This document shows positions 27,864-37,010 of a stretch of 64,000 nucleotides of DNA, piece by piece. How positions within the stretch are numbered: position 1 is the first letter of the stretch; every line of letters begins with the position of its first letter. The DNA is from Prevotella sp. oral taxon 376 (lineage in GTDB: Bacteria > Bacteroidota > Bacteroidia > Bacteroidales > Bacteroidaceae), in contig NZ_PYXG01000001.1 of NCBI RefSeq assembly GCF_003043945.1, positions 744,001 through 808,000 of the forward strand, in the 5' to 3' direction. Below the pieces are notes generated by a model, which made no database searches, had not been told where the DNA came from, and saw only the letters and a program-made list of their open reading frames with translations. The position numbers were made by a program, and so were the translations under genes.

Positions 27864-28724
27864 ATGCACAATACATTATCTTTCATCCTTTGGAACCCGG
27901 ATCCCGTCATCGGACACCTCGGATTCATCACCCTCAGGTGGTATGCCACCTGCTGGATTATCGGCCTCTTGCTCGGCGCGGTACTCATGCACAGGCTCTA
28001 CAAGCAACAGAACATCCCTGAAGAAAAGTTCGAACCGCTCTTCTTCTACATATTTTTCGGAGTGCTCATAGGGGCAAGACTGGGGCATTGCATCTTCTAT
28101 GATCCTGCTTATTTCCTCGGTTCCTGGGACCATTTCATCGAAATGCTCATCCCCTTCCACCACATGCCCGACGGCAGCTGGAAACTCACTGGCTACGAGG
28201 GACTGGCCAGCCATGGCGGCGTCATCGGCATGCTCGTGGCCATATGGATGTATTGCCGGTCGACAAAGGTGTCGGGCTGGGTGGTTCTCGACAACATGGG
28301 CATCTGCTCGGGCATAACTGCCGCCTTCATCCGGTTAGGCAATCTGATGAATTCCGAGATTATCGGCAAGGTTACCGAGGTGCCTTGGGCATTCATATTC
28401 GAGCATGTAGACCAGCATCCGCGCCACCCCGGACAACTCTATGAGTCGATCGCCTACCTCTGCTTTTTTCTCCTCATCCTCTTCATCTATAAGAAGAAAG
28501 GGCCGAAAAGCGTGGGAACAGGCTTCTATTTCGGGCTCTGCCTGACCCTCATCTTCACCTTCCGGTTCTTCATCGAATACACAAAGGAGATCCAGGTGGC
28601 CTTTGAGGCCGGACTGCCCATGGACATGGGGCAGATCTTGAGCCTACCGCTGATTGTCATTGGCGTGGCCTGCCTCGTGGGTGGAAAATGGATGCAGAAA
28701 CTCGGGGCAAAACCTCGAGGCTAA
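27864..28724 (+). CDS. lgt: Prolipoprotein diacylglyceryl transferase
   Basis: Inner-membrane enzyme that attaches diacylglycerol from phosphatidylglycerol to the lipobox cysteine, the first step of lipoprotein maturation. The 286-residue protein has about seven membrane segments, the essential HGG region (ASHGGVIGMLVA), and the Lgt signature RLGNLMNSEIIG followed by HPGQLYE. The window encodes several candidate substrates (SusD, the papain-like lipoprotein). It ends convergent with mutS, 61 bases apart. Confidence 0.95.
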   Translation: MHNTLSFILWNPDPVIGHLGFITLRWYATCWIIGLLLGAVLMHRLYKQQNIPEEKFEPLFFYIFFGVLIGARLGHCIFYDPAYFLGSWDHFIEMLIPFHHMPDGSWKLTGYEGLASHGGVIGMLVAIWMYCRSTKVSGWVVLDNMGICSGITAAFIRLGNLMNSEIIGKVTEVPWAFIFEHVDQHPRHPGQLYESIAYLCFFLLILFIYKKKGPKSVGTGFYFGLCLTLIFTFRFFIEYTKEIQVAFEAGLPMDMGQILSLPLIVIGVACLVGGKWMQKLGAKPRG

Positions 28725-28785
28725 ATCAAAACAAATGCTGAAGGGACTCCTGGCTATGGGACATTCCCCTAAATGAAATCCCTGC

Positions 28786-31449
28786 CTATTTACCCTTCAG
28801 TATTTTCTTAATGTCATTCAACTTGTTGAGCGCCTCAACAGGTGTCAGATTGTTGACATCAAGGCTCAATATCTCGTCGCGAATCTGGCTCAAGACAGGA
28901 TCGTCAAGCTGGAAAAAGCTCAGTTGCATGCCCTCCCGGCTCTCCTCGAGATGCTTGATGTTCGGCTTACCGGCGCTTCCCACGCTCGCATTATCGGCCT
29001 CAAGCTGCTTCAGAATCACATTCGCACGCTTCACGATGCTCTTCGGCATACCCGCAATATCGGCTACATGAATCCCGAAAGAATGCTCCGAGCCGCCGCG
29101 CTCCAGCTTGCGGAGGAAGATGACCTTGCCGTCTACCTCCTTCACACTTACATTATAGTTCTTGATGCGTGAGAAATTCTTCTCCATTTCGTTCAGCTCA
29201 TGGTAGTGAGTGGCAAAGAGCGTGCGCGCCCGAGCTTTCGGTTGCTCATGCAGATACTCAACGATGGCCCAAGCAATACTGATTCCGTCGTAGGTGGAAG
29301 TTCCCCTGCCCAACTCATCGAAGAGAACCAACGATTTCGGGGTAACATTGTTCAGTATGTTAGAAGCTTCCGTCATTTCGACCATGAAAGTAGACTCGCC
29401 AAGTGAAATGTTATCTGACGCCCCTACACGCGTGAATATCTTGTCCACCAAACCGATTCTCGAGCTCTCTGCGGGCACAAAGCATCCTATCTGGGCAAGC
29501 AGTACGATGAGTGCCGTCTGGCGTAGCAGCGCGCTTTTTCCGGCCATGTTCGGACCGGTAATCATCATGATCTGCTGCTTCTCCGCGTCGAGATGGATAT
29601 CGTTGGGAACATACCTCTCCCCTATCGGGAGCTGCGTTTCAATGACCGGGTGGCGCCCCTGCCTGATGTCGATGACCTCGTCGTCTCCTTCTACCACCGG
29701 TCGTACATAACCATTTTCCTCGGCCGTCTTCGCAAAGGAAAGCAGGCAATCGAGACGCGCAATCAGGTTTGCGTTGACCTGAATGAGAGGAATAAACTCC
29801 TGCATGGCCACGATGAGCTCGCCGAAGAGCTGCGCCTCGAGTGCCAGAATTTTCTCGTCGGCACCCAGAATCTTCTCTTCATATTCCTTCAACTCTTGCG
29901 TAATGTAGCGCTCGGCCTGTGCCAAAGTCTGCTTGCGAACCCACTCCTGCGGCACTTTATCCTTGAAAGTGTTGCGCACTTCGAGGTAATAACCGAAGAC
30001 ATTATTGTATCCCACCTTCAGGCTTGATATGCCCGTGGTCTCGATTTCGCGCTCCTGGATCTCAAGCAAATAGTCTTTTCCGTTGCGCGAAATACGCCGC
30101 AGATCGTCCAGCTCCTTACTGTAGCCGTCGGCAATCACATCTCCCTTGTTCACCAACTGCGGCGGATCGGGCTGGATTTCCTTCTCTATACACTCCTTCA
30201 GCGACTTACAAAGGTTCATCTGCTCCCCTATCTGCTTCAGCGTTTCATTCTTTGCGGACAGACAGGAGCTCTTGATCGGCTCAATGGCAGCCAAGGCATT
30301 CTTGAGCTGAACCACCTCCCGGGGCGACACCCTGCCGACGGCCACCTTAGAGATGATGCGCTCCAGATCGCCGATACGGTGTAGCTGGCCATCGATGAGC
30401 TGGCGGAATTCCGGCTCCTTAAAGAAGTATTCCACCACATCCAGCCGCTGGTTGATGGGCTTCTCGTCCTTTAAAGGAAACACAATCCAGCGTTTCAGCA
30501 GGCGTCCACCCATCGGCGTTGTGGTCCGGTCTATGACATTGAGCAGCGAAGCACCTTCTTCCTGCATGGGGGAGATCAGCTCCAGTGAGCGTATGGTAAA
30601 GTTGTCAAGACGCACATAATGCTCTTCCTCAATACGGGAGAGCGTGGTAATGTGGTTGATATTGGTGTGCTGAGTAATCTCCAGATACTGCATGATGGCA
30701 CCCGAAGCGATAATTCCACTTCTCAGATGCTCCACGCCGAAGCCCTTCAGGTTCTTCGTGGCGAAGTGCTTGAGCAGCTTTTGGCGGGCTGTCTGCTCCG
30801 TAAATACCCAGTCGTCGAGCTCAAAGACACAATAACGGGTACCGAAAAACTTCTCGAACTCCGCTTTTCTGGCACGGTCATAGAGCACCTCCTTAGGTCC
30901 AAAGTTACCCAACAGCTTCCCTACATAATCGTAAGTGCCCTCTCCCGTGAGGAATTCGCCCGTCGAAATGTCAAGGAATGACACGCCGCAGCCCCCTTTT
31001 CCGAAGTGTACGGCTGCCAGGAAGTTGTTTTCCTTATAATTGAGCACATTGTCGCTCATGGCCACACCGGGCGTAACGAGTTCCGTGATGCCCCGCTTCA
31101 CCATCTTGTCTATCTCCGTGAGACCCTTCTTCCCTTTGATCATCTCACGCTTTTTCTTCGGGTCTTCAAGCTGGTCGCAGATGGCCACACGCTTTCCCGC
31201 CCGGATAAGCTTGGGCAGATAGGTGTCGAGGGCATGATGGGGGAATCCCGCCATCTCGGTTCCCGAGGCGGCTCCATTGTTCCTTCTCGTGAGCGTGATG
31301 CCGAGTATCTTGGAGGCTTCTACCGCATCTTCACAATAGGTCTCATAGAAATCCCCGCAACGGAAGAGCAGCAAAGCTTCAGGATGCTTGTTCTTGAAGC
31401 TGAAGAACTGCTTCATCATAGGAGTCATTCCCTTGTCTTCTTTTGCCAT
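28786..31449 (-). CDS. mutS: DNA mismatch repair protein MutS
   Basis: Recognises mismatches and starts methyl-independent repair with MutL. The 887-residue MutS1-type protein has the mismatch-binding Phe-x-Glu ([12 protein letters not shown]), connector, lever and clamp domains, and the C-terminal ABC ATPase with Walker [14 protein letters not shown], the signature [10 protein letters not shown], Walker [18 protein letters not shown] and FATHYHEL. The start is the ATG at 31449; the codon before it in frame is TTG and not needed. Confidence 0.96.
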   Translation of the reverse strand: MAKEDKGMTPMMKQFFSFKNKHPEALLLFRCGDFYETYCEDAVEASKILGITLTRRNNGAASGTEMAGFPHHALDTYLPKLIRAGKRVAICDQLEDPKKKREMIKGKKGLTEIDKMVKRGITELVTPGVAMSDNVLNYKENNFLAAVHFGKGGCGVSFLDISTGEFLTGEGTYDYVGKLLGNFGPKEVLYDRARKAEFEKFFGTRYCVFELDDWVFTEQTARQKLLKHFATKNLKGFGVEHLRSGIIASGAIMQYLEITQHTNINHITTLSRIEEEHYVRLDNFTIRSLELISPMQEEGASLLNVIDRTTTPMGGRLLKRWIVFPLKDEKPINQRLDVVEYFFKEPEFRQLIDGQLHRIGDLERIISKVAVGRVSPREVVQLKNALAAIEPIKSSCLSAKNETLKQIGEQMNLCKSLKECIEKEIQPDPPQLVNKGDVIADGYSKELDDLRRISRNGKDYLLEIQEREIETTGISSLKVGYNNVFGYYLEVRNTFKDKVPQEWVRKQTLAQAERYITQELKEYEEKILGADEKILALEAQLFGELIVAMQEFIPLIQVNANLIARLDCLLSFAKTAEENGYVRPVVEGDDEVIDIRQGRHPVIETQLPIGERYVPNDIHLDAEKQQIMMITGPNMAGKSALLRQTALIVLLAQIGCFVPAESSRIGLVDKIFTRVGASDNISLGESTFMVEMTEASNILNNVTPKSLVLFDELGRGTSTYDGISIAWAIVEYLHEQPKARARTLFATHYHELNEMEKNFSRIKNYNVSVKEVDGKVIFLRKLERGGSEHSFGIHVADIAGMPKSIVKRANVILKQLEADNASVGSAGKPNIKHLEESREGMQLSFFQLDDPVLSQIRDEILSLDVNNLTPVEALNKLNDIKKILKGK

Positions 31450-31470
31450 CAAACCAATCTTTTAGAGCTA

Positions 31471-31478
31471 CAAAGATA
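31471..31478 (-). promoter_or_regulatory. -7 promoter box of mutS
   Basis: TATCTTTG on the minus strand, 21 bases before the mutS ATG. Confidence 0.6.
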
Positions 31479-31516
31479 CTGAATTCCGATGGAAACACCA
31501 AATGCCCCGTATGATT

Positions 31517-32803
31517 TTATTCCTGATAGGCCGCAAGCTTTTTCAGGTAATAGTCCCTGAAATCCTGCCAATGATAATAAGGGGCACAGTCGGTGGGGAA
31601 GGGGAGTGTTACCTCGTTCTCATTTTCAAGCACCTTCACGAGGATGTCGTTGCGGTCGGCCTTGTTGCGATAGAAGATGAACTGCAGGTTTGCGGCCATC
31701 GGTACGATCTTGTAGTCGCGGAATCCCGAGTTCTCGAGGGCCTCCAGATTGTCGACCGGCGTGTCCAGTCCATTGACGCCCAAGAGGCAGGTAAGCGGAT
31801 AGACCATACTGTCGTGTCCGTATCGGAGCGTCGCTCCCGGGTGGTCGAAGGCCAGGCAAGAGTCAGCTTCCTCGATGATTCTCCGCAGGAGGTTACGCTG
31901 CTTGTAGGGGCGCTTGCCGTCCGTCAGCTTGTTTGGACCGCCATAGAGATACCATTCCGCATTATCCTGCAGCCAGTGATGATAGATTTCGTCCTCGTCG
32001 AAGAGGTCGAAGAGATCTATGTCCTTGCGCAGCTCCAGACTCTGCATGTTGGAAGCAATGGCAAAGAGCCGGTTCGAAAGTTTCGTTGCATCCAGCTCCT
32101 TCTGCCAGTAGGCCTTGTCGTTGAAGAGCAGTTCCATGGTGTGCTCATGCCGGTCGTGTCTCTTGCAGAACGCCTTGTAGGCCTTTTCGGCCCCCCTGCT
32201 CTTGGAAAGCGAGTCGAGCTTCTTGTCTTTCATGTTCATGTAATACATGTCGGCATAGCTCGCGTCGTGGCTGATCTGTAGTTCGGGATTCAGCTTCAGG
32301 AGTGCCTGAAGGGCGTTCTCCATGCTCAGGATGCAACGGATGACGATGGTGCTGTTGGCTTTGATGGAGGTCTTTCCCTCAAATACCTCCGGGAAATTGC
32401 GATACATGCGCGTGGCAATCTGCTGGTGCTGCTGTGCTCCGAGCAGGCTCAGCTCGCCGTCACGGCCGTTGGCAGCCTTCGTAACGAGGGCTACCTTGGC
32501 GAGCGTCTCCTTGCCCTTGGCAGTCAGCTTACCGGCCTTGTCGGCTTTCTCAAGCGTGGCGAGGGCACCGGTATAGGCCTGCTTGCCAATCAGCCAGCGT
32601 GAGCCGTGCCGGCCGTAGTGGCTGATATAGAAGGGCGCATAGCCTTCCGGGGTGGGGGAGTAGACCTGCTGCTCGGGGCCAGGATAGGCCAGATAACAAC
32701 CTGCAGAGCGCAACATGTTCTCCTTGATTTCCTTTTTCGCTTCCTGGGCCTGTGCCTCACAAGCCACAAATAATGTGGTCAATAAGATGATAAGATTCTT
32801 CAT
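31517..32803 (-). CDS. Secreted histidine acid phosphatase (phytase/MINPP-like)
   Basis: Branch 2 histidine phosphatase, probably periplasmic. A signal peptide (MKNLIILLTTLFVACEAQAQ) is followed by the catalytic YGRHGSRW motif (RHGxR) near residue 65 and the C-terminal proton-donor motif LRYGHDSMVYPL. The 428-residue length fits the multiple inositol polyphosphate phosphatase/phytase-like enzymes of Bacteroidota, but a different phosphoester substrate is possible. The ATG at 32803 is preferred over the upstream frame start because it begins the signal peptide and lies 24 bases after the promoter box. Confidence 0.88.
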   Translation of the reverse strand: MKNLIILLTTLFVACEAQAQEAKKEIKENMLRSAGCYLAYPGPEQQVYSPTPEGYAPFYISHYGRHGSRWLIGKQAYTGALATLEKADKAGKLTAKGKETLAKVALVTKAANGRDGELSLLGAQQHQQIATRMYRNFPEVFEGKTSIKANSTIVIRCILSMENALQALLKLNPELQISHDASYADMYYMNMKDKKLDSLSKSRGAEKAYKAFCKRHDRHEHTMELLFNDKAYWQKELDATKLSNRLFAIASNMQSLELRKDIDLFDLFDEDEIYHHWLQDNAEWYLYGGPNKLTDGKRPYKQRNLLRRIIEEADSCLAFDHPGATLRYGHDSMVYPLTCLLGVNGLDTPVDNLEALENSGFRDYKIVPMAANLQFIFYRNKADRNDILVKVLENENEVTLPFPTDCAPYYHWQDFRDYYLKKLAAYQE

Positions 32804-32827
32804 GTCAGAAAGATTAATAGTTTCCGA

Positions 32828-32858
32828 CAAAAGTAATCAAAATATTTGGAATGGGCAA
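32828..32858 (-). promoter_or_regulatory. Promoter of the histidine acid phosphatase
   Basis: On the minus strand TACTTTTG (32835-32828) lies 20 bases after a TTG (32858-32856). Confidence 0.55.
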
Positions 32859-32895
32859 GGATTGCCGGTCGAAAAGCAAGAAGCCGCCTCCCACA

Positions 32896-32962
32896 CGACA
32901 ATATCGGCGAAATCGTCGTTCAATATCGGCGAAATCGTGGGACAAAATCGCCGATATTGTCG
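32896..32962. repeat. 22-bp-period repeat array, family B, copy 2
   Basis: Two direct units with CAATATCGGCG start 22 bp apart (32899 and 32921). They are followed by an inverted unit TCGCCGATATTGTCG (32948-32962) that can pair with CGACAATATCGGCGA (32896-32910) over 15 bp. This is the same direct-then-inverted layout as at 20082-20166. It lies 3' of the fructokinase gene and upstream of the phosphatase promoter. The remaining bases to 33147 hold nothing I can identify. Confidence 0.82.
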
Positions 32963-33147
32963 CGCAGGATACGGCCTTCCGGAAAATAAAGGGCGACGCA
33001 TAAAGGAGGAACAATGCGCCACTCGCGCCACACGATGTATTCTCCACAACGAACCATAAAGCACGCACCATCCACAACCGGCGTAAGCGCATGCCGCGAA
33101 TTACGGGTTATGGATCGTGCGTCAAGGGCAAAGAGCCTGACAGCGGG

Positions 33148-34035
33148 CTACTTCAGGCGGTCCAGATATTCCCTGGGTATCTCGGGCATGGCCCCTTTCT
33201 GGGTGCAGACGAAGGCCGAAACCTCCACGGCTAGCTTGTGAGCCTCCGCCATGGGCTGACCCGCAAGGATGGCAGAAGCAAAGGTTGCGGTGAACGAATC
33301 GCCCGCCCCCACGGTGTCGGCCACCTCCACCTTAGGTGTGGCCTGATAGCTCATTTCTCCCGGAGCAAACACATACGAGCCGTTGACTCCACAGGTCAGG
33401 ACGAGCATCTTGAGGTTATACTTGCCCAAGATGAGCCAGCATTTGTTCTCTATATCAAGTCCCGGATAGCCAAACATGCGGCCGATGGCCACCAGTTCCT
33501 CATCGTTTATCTTCAGGACATTACACTTGCGAAACGACTCCCGGAGCACCTCTTTCGTGTAGAAGTTCTGCCGGAGGTTGATGTCGAATATCTTCAAGGC
33601 ATGGCGGGGAGTAGCCTCGAGAAACCGCTGAATCGTGTCGTGCGACACCTCACTCCGCTGGGCAAGCGATCCCCAGCAAACGGCACGCGTATTCCGGGCT
33701 ACCTCCTCTATCTCGGGAGTAAAGGGAATGTTGTCCCAGGCCACGCCCTCCTTGATGTCATAGGTGGGCACGCCCTCGGCATCAAGCGCCACCTGAACGG
33801 TGCCGGTGGGATAGGCCACGCGTGGCATCACATACTTCAGGCCCTTTGCCTCCAGTTCCCTGAGGGTCTGGTCGCCCAGTTCATCCTTGCCCACCGCGCT
33901 CACGGCAAGGGTGTCATAACCAAACTGGCCGCAATGATAAGCGAAATTAGCGGGTGCGCCCCCCAACTTTCTGCCTTCGGGGAAGCAGTCCCATAATGCC
34001 TCACCGAGGCCCACTATCATGTTTTCCATCATCAT
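33148..34035 (-). CDS. PfkB-family fructokinase
   Basis: Sugar kinase of the ribokinase family, here most likely phosphorylating fructose released from fructans. The 295-residue protein has the N-terminal GGAPANFAYH substrate motif and the C-terminal PfkB signature DTVGAGDSFTATF with the catalytic Asp. Three in-frame ATGs (34035, 34032, 34029) are possible; the first overlaps the stop of the permease gene (TAATG). It is the last gene of the GH32-permease-kinase operon. Confidence 0.9.
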   Translation of the reverse strand: MMMENMIVGLGEALWDCFPEGRKLGGAPANFAYHCGQFGYDTLAVSAVGKDELGDQTLRELEAKGLKYVMPRVAYPTGTVQVALDAEGVPTYDIKEGVAWDNIPFTPEIEEVARNTRAVCWGSLAQRSEVSHDTIQRFLEATPRHALKIFDINLRQNFYTKEVLRESFRKCNVLKINDEELVAIGRMFGYPGLDIENKCWLILGKYNLKMLVLTCGVNGSYVFAPGEMSYQATPKVEVADTVGAGDSFTATFASAILAGQPMAEAHKLAVEVSAFVCTQKGAMPEIPREYLDRLK

Positions 34036-35213
34036 TAATGTTTTACTTTAGGAATATAACTTAACAGATAAATCACTCCGACCGTCATGACGAGCACCGC
34101 TCCCATCTGGCCTATGGCATCGCTGGCAACACCCATGAGCAGCGGAAACACCGTACCGCCAAACAAGCCCATGATCATGAGTCCGCTCACCTCATTCTTC
34201 TTCTCGGGCAATTCGAGCAGAGCCTGCGTAAGCACGATGGAGAAGACATTAGAGTTGCCGTAGCCCACAAGGGCGATGGCCGCATAGAGCACCGACTGGC
34301 TGGTGCCAAAGAGTAAACCCACCATGCCCAGGCCTATCATCATGACCGACACGATGAAGAACACCTTGCTGCTCATCACACGCAAGAAATAGCTGCCGGT
34401 AAGGCATCCTATGGTGCGGAATATGAAGTAGAGCGAGGTGGCAAAGGCTGCGTCATTGAGTGTCATACCAAGCTTCTCGATGAGAATCTTCGGCGCCGTG
34501 GTGTTCGTGCCCACATCAATGCCCACATGGCACATGATGCCGAAGAAGGAAAGTAGCACGATGGGTTTTTCCAAAAGCTTGAAGCTGTTGAGGAACTGCG
34601 TAGCCACACTCTGCCCCGCAAGCATCTCCGGGTCTATCTTCTCCTGCTCGATAGGGGCGGTCATAAGCAGGAGCGAGGCTATGATACCTATGAGCATGTA
34701 GATCGGGAAGAGAACTCTCCACTCAAGACCGAACGAGGGAATGGAGGCCGAAGCCCCCCACATGGCGATATAGGGAGCCATAAACGAGGCTATGGCCTTT
34801 ACGAACTGTCCAAAAGTGAGCGTCGAGGCAAGATGCCCGCCCTTGATAACCTCCGACACCAGAGGATTCAGGGAGGTCTGCATGAGCGTGTTTCCGATGC
34901 CCAGCAGGGAGAACGAAATCAGCATGACGGTGAAGTTCTCCGTGAAGATTGGCAACAAAAGCGACACGAGCGTTACGCCAAGAGAGAGGAGCACCGTGTT
35001 CTTTCTCCCGATTTTATTCATCAAAACCCCCGTAGGAACAGAGAAGATGAGGAACCAGAAAAACACCAGTGAGGGCAGGATATTAGCCGTCGTATCGTTC
35101 AGATCCAGGTCGGCTTTCAGGAAATTGGACGCTATTCCCACGAGATCCACAAACCCCATGGCGAAAAAGCAGAGCATTACGGGGATGAGGGAAAGCTTAT
35201 TTGTCTTACTCAT
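34035..35213 (-). CDS. MFS sugar permease, FucP/fructose-type
   Basis: Inner-membrane transporter of the major facilitator superfamily, FHS (FucP/GluP) branch, with about 12 hydrophobic helices in 392 residues and the loop motif NKIGRKNTVLL between helices 2 and 3. In Bacteroides thetaiotaomicron the fructan locus has a comparable monosaccharide importer next to fructokinase. That, and the position between GH32 and the kinase here, makes fructose the likely substrate (inference). It follows the GH32 stop by 3 bases. Confidence 0.88.
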   Translation of the reverse strand: MSKTNKLSLIPVMLCFFAMGFVDLVGIASNFLKADLDLNDTTANILPSLVFFWFLIFSVPTGVLMNKIGRKNTVLLSLGVTLVSLLLPIFTENFTVMLISFSLLGIGNTLMQTSLNPLVSEVIKGGHLASTLTFGQFVKAIASFMAPYIAMWGASASIPSFGLEWRVLFPIYMLIGIIASLLLMTAPIEQEKIDPEMLAGQSVATQFLNSFKLLEKPIVLLSFFGIMCHVGIDVGTNTTAPKILIEKLGMTLNDAAFATSLYFIFRTIGCLTGSYFLRVMSSKVFFIVSVMMIGLGMVGLLFGTSQSVLYAAIALVGYGNSNVFSIVLTQALLELPEKKNEVSGLMIMGLFGGTVFPLLMGVASDAIGQMGAVLVMTVGVIYLLSYIPKVKH

Positions 35214-35216
35214 AAC

Positions 35217-36941
35217 TTAGTAGATAGAATAAATGGTTGTATTTACTTTGTTCTTACTTCTTACGATGAGCCGGTTGTAAGGCTCCGAGGGGAAGACCAG
35301 ATTGCTCATGGCCATCTTCCCGTCAGCATCGAAAGCCTCGACGCTACAGCGGTCTATGAAGAGCCTGAGCGTAGTCAGTCTGCCATGGGTGGGCGCAACG
35401 GTTACGGCCGTAAAATTACTACTGAAGTCCGTTTGACCACTTCTCGTGCGATCCATGGAGAATGTCTGCGCCCCCGCATCATATTTCATCACCACCTCCT
35501 CGCCTCTGGCATTCCGGAGCGTAAGCGTAGCGTCGGTCTTCAAATTCATCACCACCTCGCACGAAGGGGTGATATTCCTGACCTTGGCACCCCTTACCCC
35601 CAACATCTCCGGTGAAGGAGTGGAGGCCAGCCAAGTCTCAGCGCCGTCGGTAAAGAGTGTCAGGTCGCGCGGAATAGAGTTTGCGGAGCGGAACTGGAGG
35701 GTGGGAACCTGGTTGGCATATTGCCAGTTACTCATCCAGGCAAGTGCCACATGGCGACCGTCAGGCGCATTGCTGAATGATACCGCGGCATAATGATCCT
35801 TGCCATAGTCCATCCACTTGGTTACCTGAGGTTCGGAATCACAGACGAATCTATGACCGTCGAAGTTGCCCACAAAGTATTGCGTGGCACTTCCCCCGAA
35901 CGGTCCGCCCGGATTGATATTGCAGATCAGCACCCATTTCTGCTCATTAGTACCGTCAACCGGCAACCTCATGAGATCCGGACACTCCCAAACTCCGTCG
36001 TGGTTGCCGTATCCATGACCGAAAGAACTCTCATACTTCCAGTCCTTCAGATTCTTCGAGGAGTAAATCTTCATCTCCTGACCGGCTGCCAACAGAAGGT
36101 TCCATGCGCCTATCTCATCGTTCCAGAACATATTGGGGTCGCGGAAATCGGGTATCTCGTCGGTCAGGATAGGGTTGGCTTCATACTTCGTGAAGGTCTT
36201 GCCGTCATCGGTAGAGTAGGCGAGGCTCTGCGTCTGGCTGGCGCCGGCCGTCGTATAGAGAGCCACGATGGCGTTTTTCCCGAAGCCGGCAGTATTGTTC
36301 TTGTCGACCACGCACGACCCGCTGAAGATCGTACCCAACCCGTCGGGCACGATGGCATTGCCCTCGAAAGTCCAATGGACAAGGTCTCGGGAGATTGAAT
36401 GCCCCCATGTCATGTTCTCCCACTGACTTCCATAGGGATTATGCTGAAAGTAAAGGTGCCACACACCATCCTTATAGAACATCCCGTTGGGGTCGTTCAT
36501 CCAGCCCCATACAGGCGTATGATGATAAACAGGACGGAATTTCTCCCGATTGGCGGTGTCGAATGTGTCTGAATAGTTGATGTTCTGCCAGCAGGCAAAG
36601 TTCTTGATGGCATCGCCCCGGCTGCGCTCACCGTTGAAGAAGATATCGAGCAGGATGGGCTTCCCCGAGAAATCAGCCAGGTCGAGAGGCACATAATAAT
36701 CTACATTGTTTACTGCCAGCCGACAGTTGAGTTGCTTCACGACCTGATTATCCCGCAAGATGCTGATATGGGCATTGTCCTGACTCTCCTCTATGGGCAA
36801 GAGCAGAAAACGGCTGGCAGTATTCACTTGTTGCATGGCATGCTTCTCCCCGAGGAATGCGGGCGATTTTTCCAGCCGCTGTGCAAAGGAAACAGTTGTC
36901 TGAAACAACAGCAGAAACAATGTTGAGAGTAGTTTCATCAT
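35217..36941 (-). CDS. GH32 fructan hydrolase, canonical active site
   Basis: Secreted beta-fructosidase (inulinase/levanase/invertase type). Signal peptide at residues 1-21. An extra N-terminal beta domain spans about 25-125, then the five-bladed propeller and C-terminal sandwich. All three catalytic motifs are intact: WMNDPNG (nucleophile Asp150), FRDP (Asp268) and WECPDL (acid/base Glu319), numbered from the first Met. Two adjacent ATGs (36941, 36938) are possible. First gene of the operon with the permease and fructokinase; linkage preference cannot be read from sequence. Confidence 0.93.
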   Translation of the reverse strand: MMKLLSTLFLLLFQTTVSFAQRLEKSPAFLGEKHAMQQVNTASRFLLLPIEESQDNAHISILRDNQVVKQLNCRLAVNNVDYYVPLDLADFSGKPILLDIFFNGERSRGDAIKNFACWQNINYSDTFDTANREKFRPVYHHTPVWGWMNDPNGMFYKDGVWHLYFQHNPYGSQWENMTWGHSISRDLVHWTFEGNAIVPDGLGTIFSGSCVVDKNNTAGFGKNAIVALYTTAGASQTQSLAYSTDDGKTFTKYEANPILTDEIPDFRDPNMFWNDEIGAWNLLLAAGQEMKIYSSKNLKDWKYESSFGHGYGNHDGVWECPDLMRLPVDGTNEQKWVLICNINPGGPFGGSATQYFVGNFDGHRFVCDSEPQVTKWMDYGKDHYAAVSFSNAPDGRHVALAWMSNWQYANQVPTLQFRSANSIPRDLTLFTDGAETWLASTPSPEMLGVRGAKVRNITPSCEVVMNLKTDATLTLRNARGEEVVMKYDAGAQTFSMDRTRSGQTDFSSNFTAVTVAPTHGRLTTLRLFIDRCSVEAFDADGKMAMSNLVFPSEPYNRLIVRSKNKVNTTIYSIY

Positions 36942-36966
36942 CTTGAAGAGTTTGTTTTCGGTTTGC

Positions 36967-37000
36967 GTACAAAGATACGGAAAAAACCGTATCTTTGTAC
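36967..37000. promoter_or_regulatory. 14-bp inverted repeat containing a -7 box on each strand
   Basis: GTACAAAGATACGG (36967-36980) and CCGTATCTTTGTAC (36987-37000) are perfect inverted copies around AAAAAA. Each arm holds TATCTTTG on one strand. The minus-strand box (36977-36970) is 28 bases before the GH32 ATG and is the likely promoter of the GH32-permease-kinase operon. In RNA reading from susD the same sequence forms a 14-bp hairpin 10 bases after the susD stop, so it could also end the susCD message. Confidence 0.65.
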
Positions 37001-37010
37001 TACATACTGT

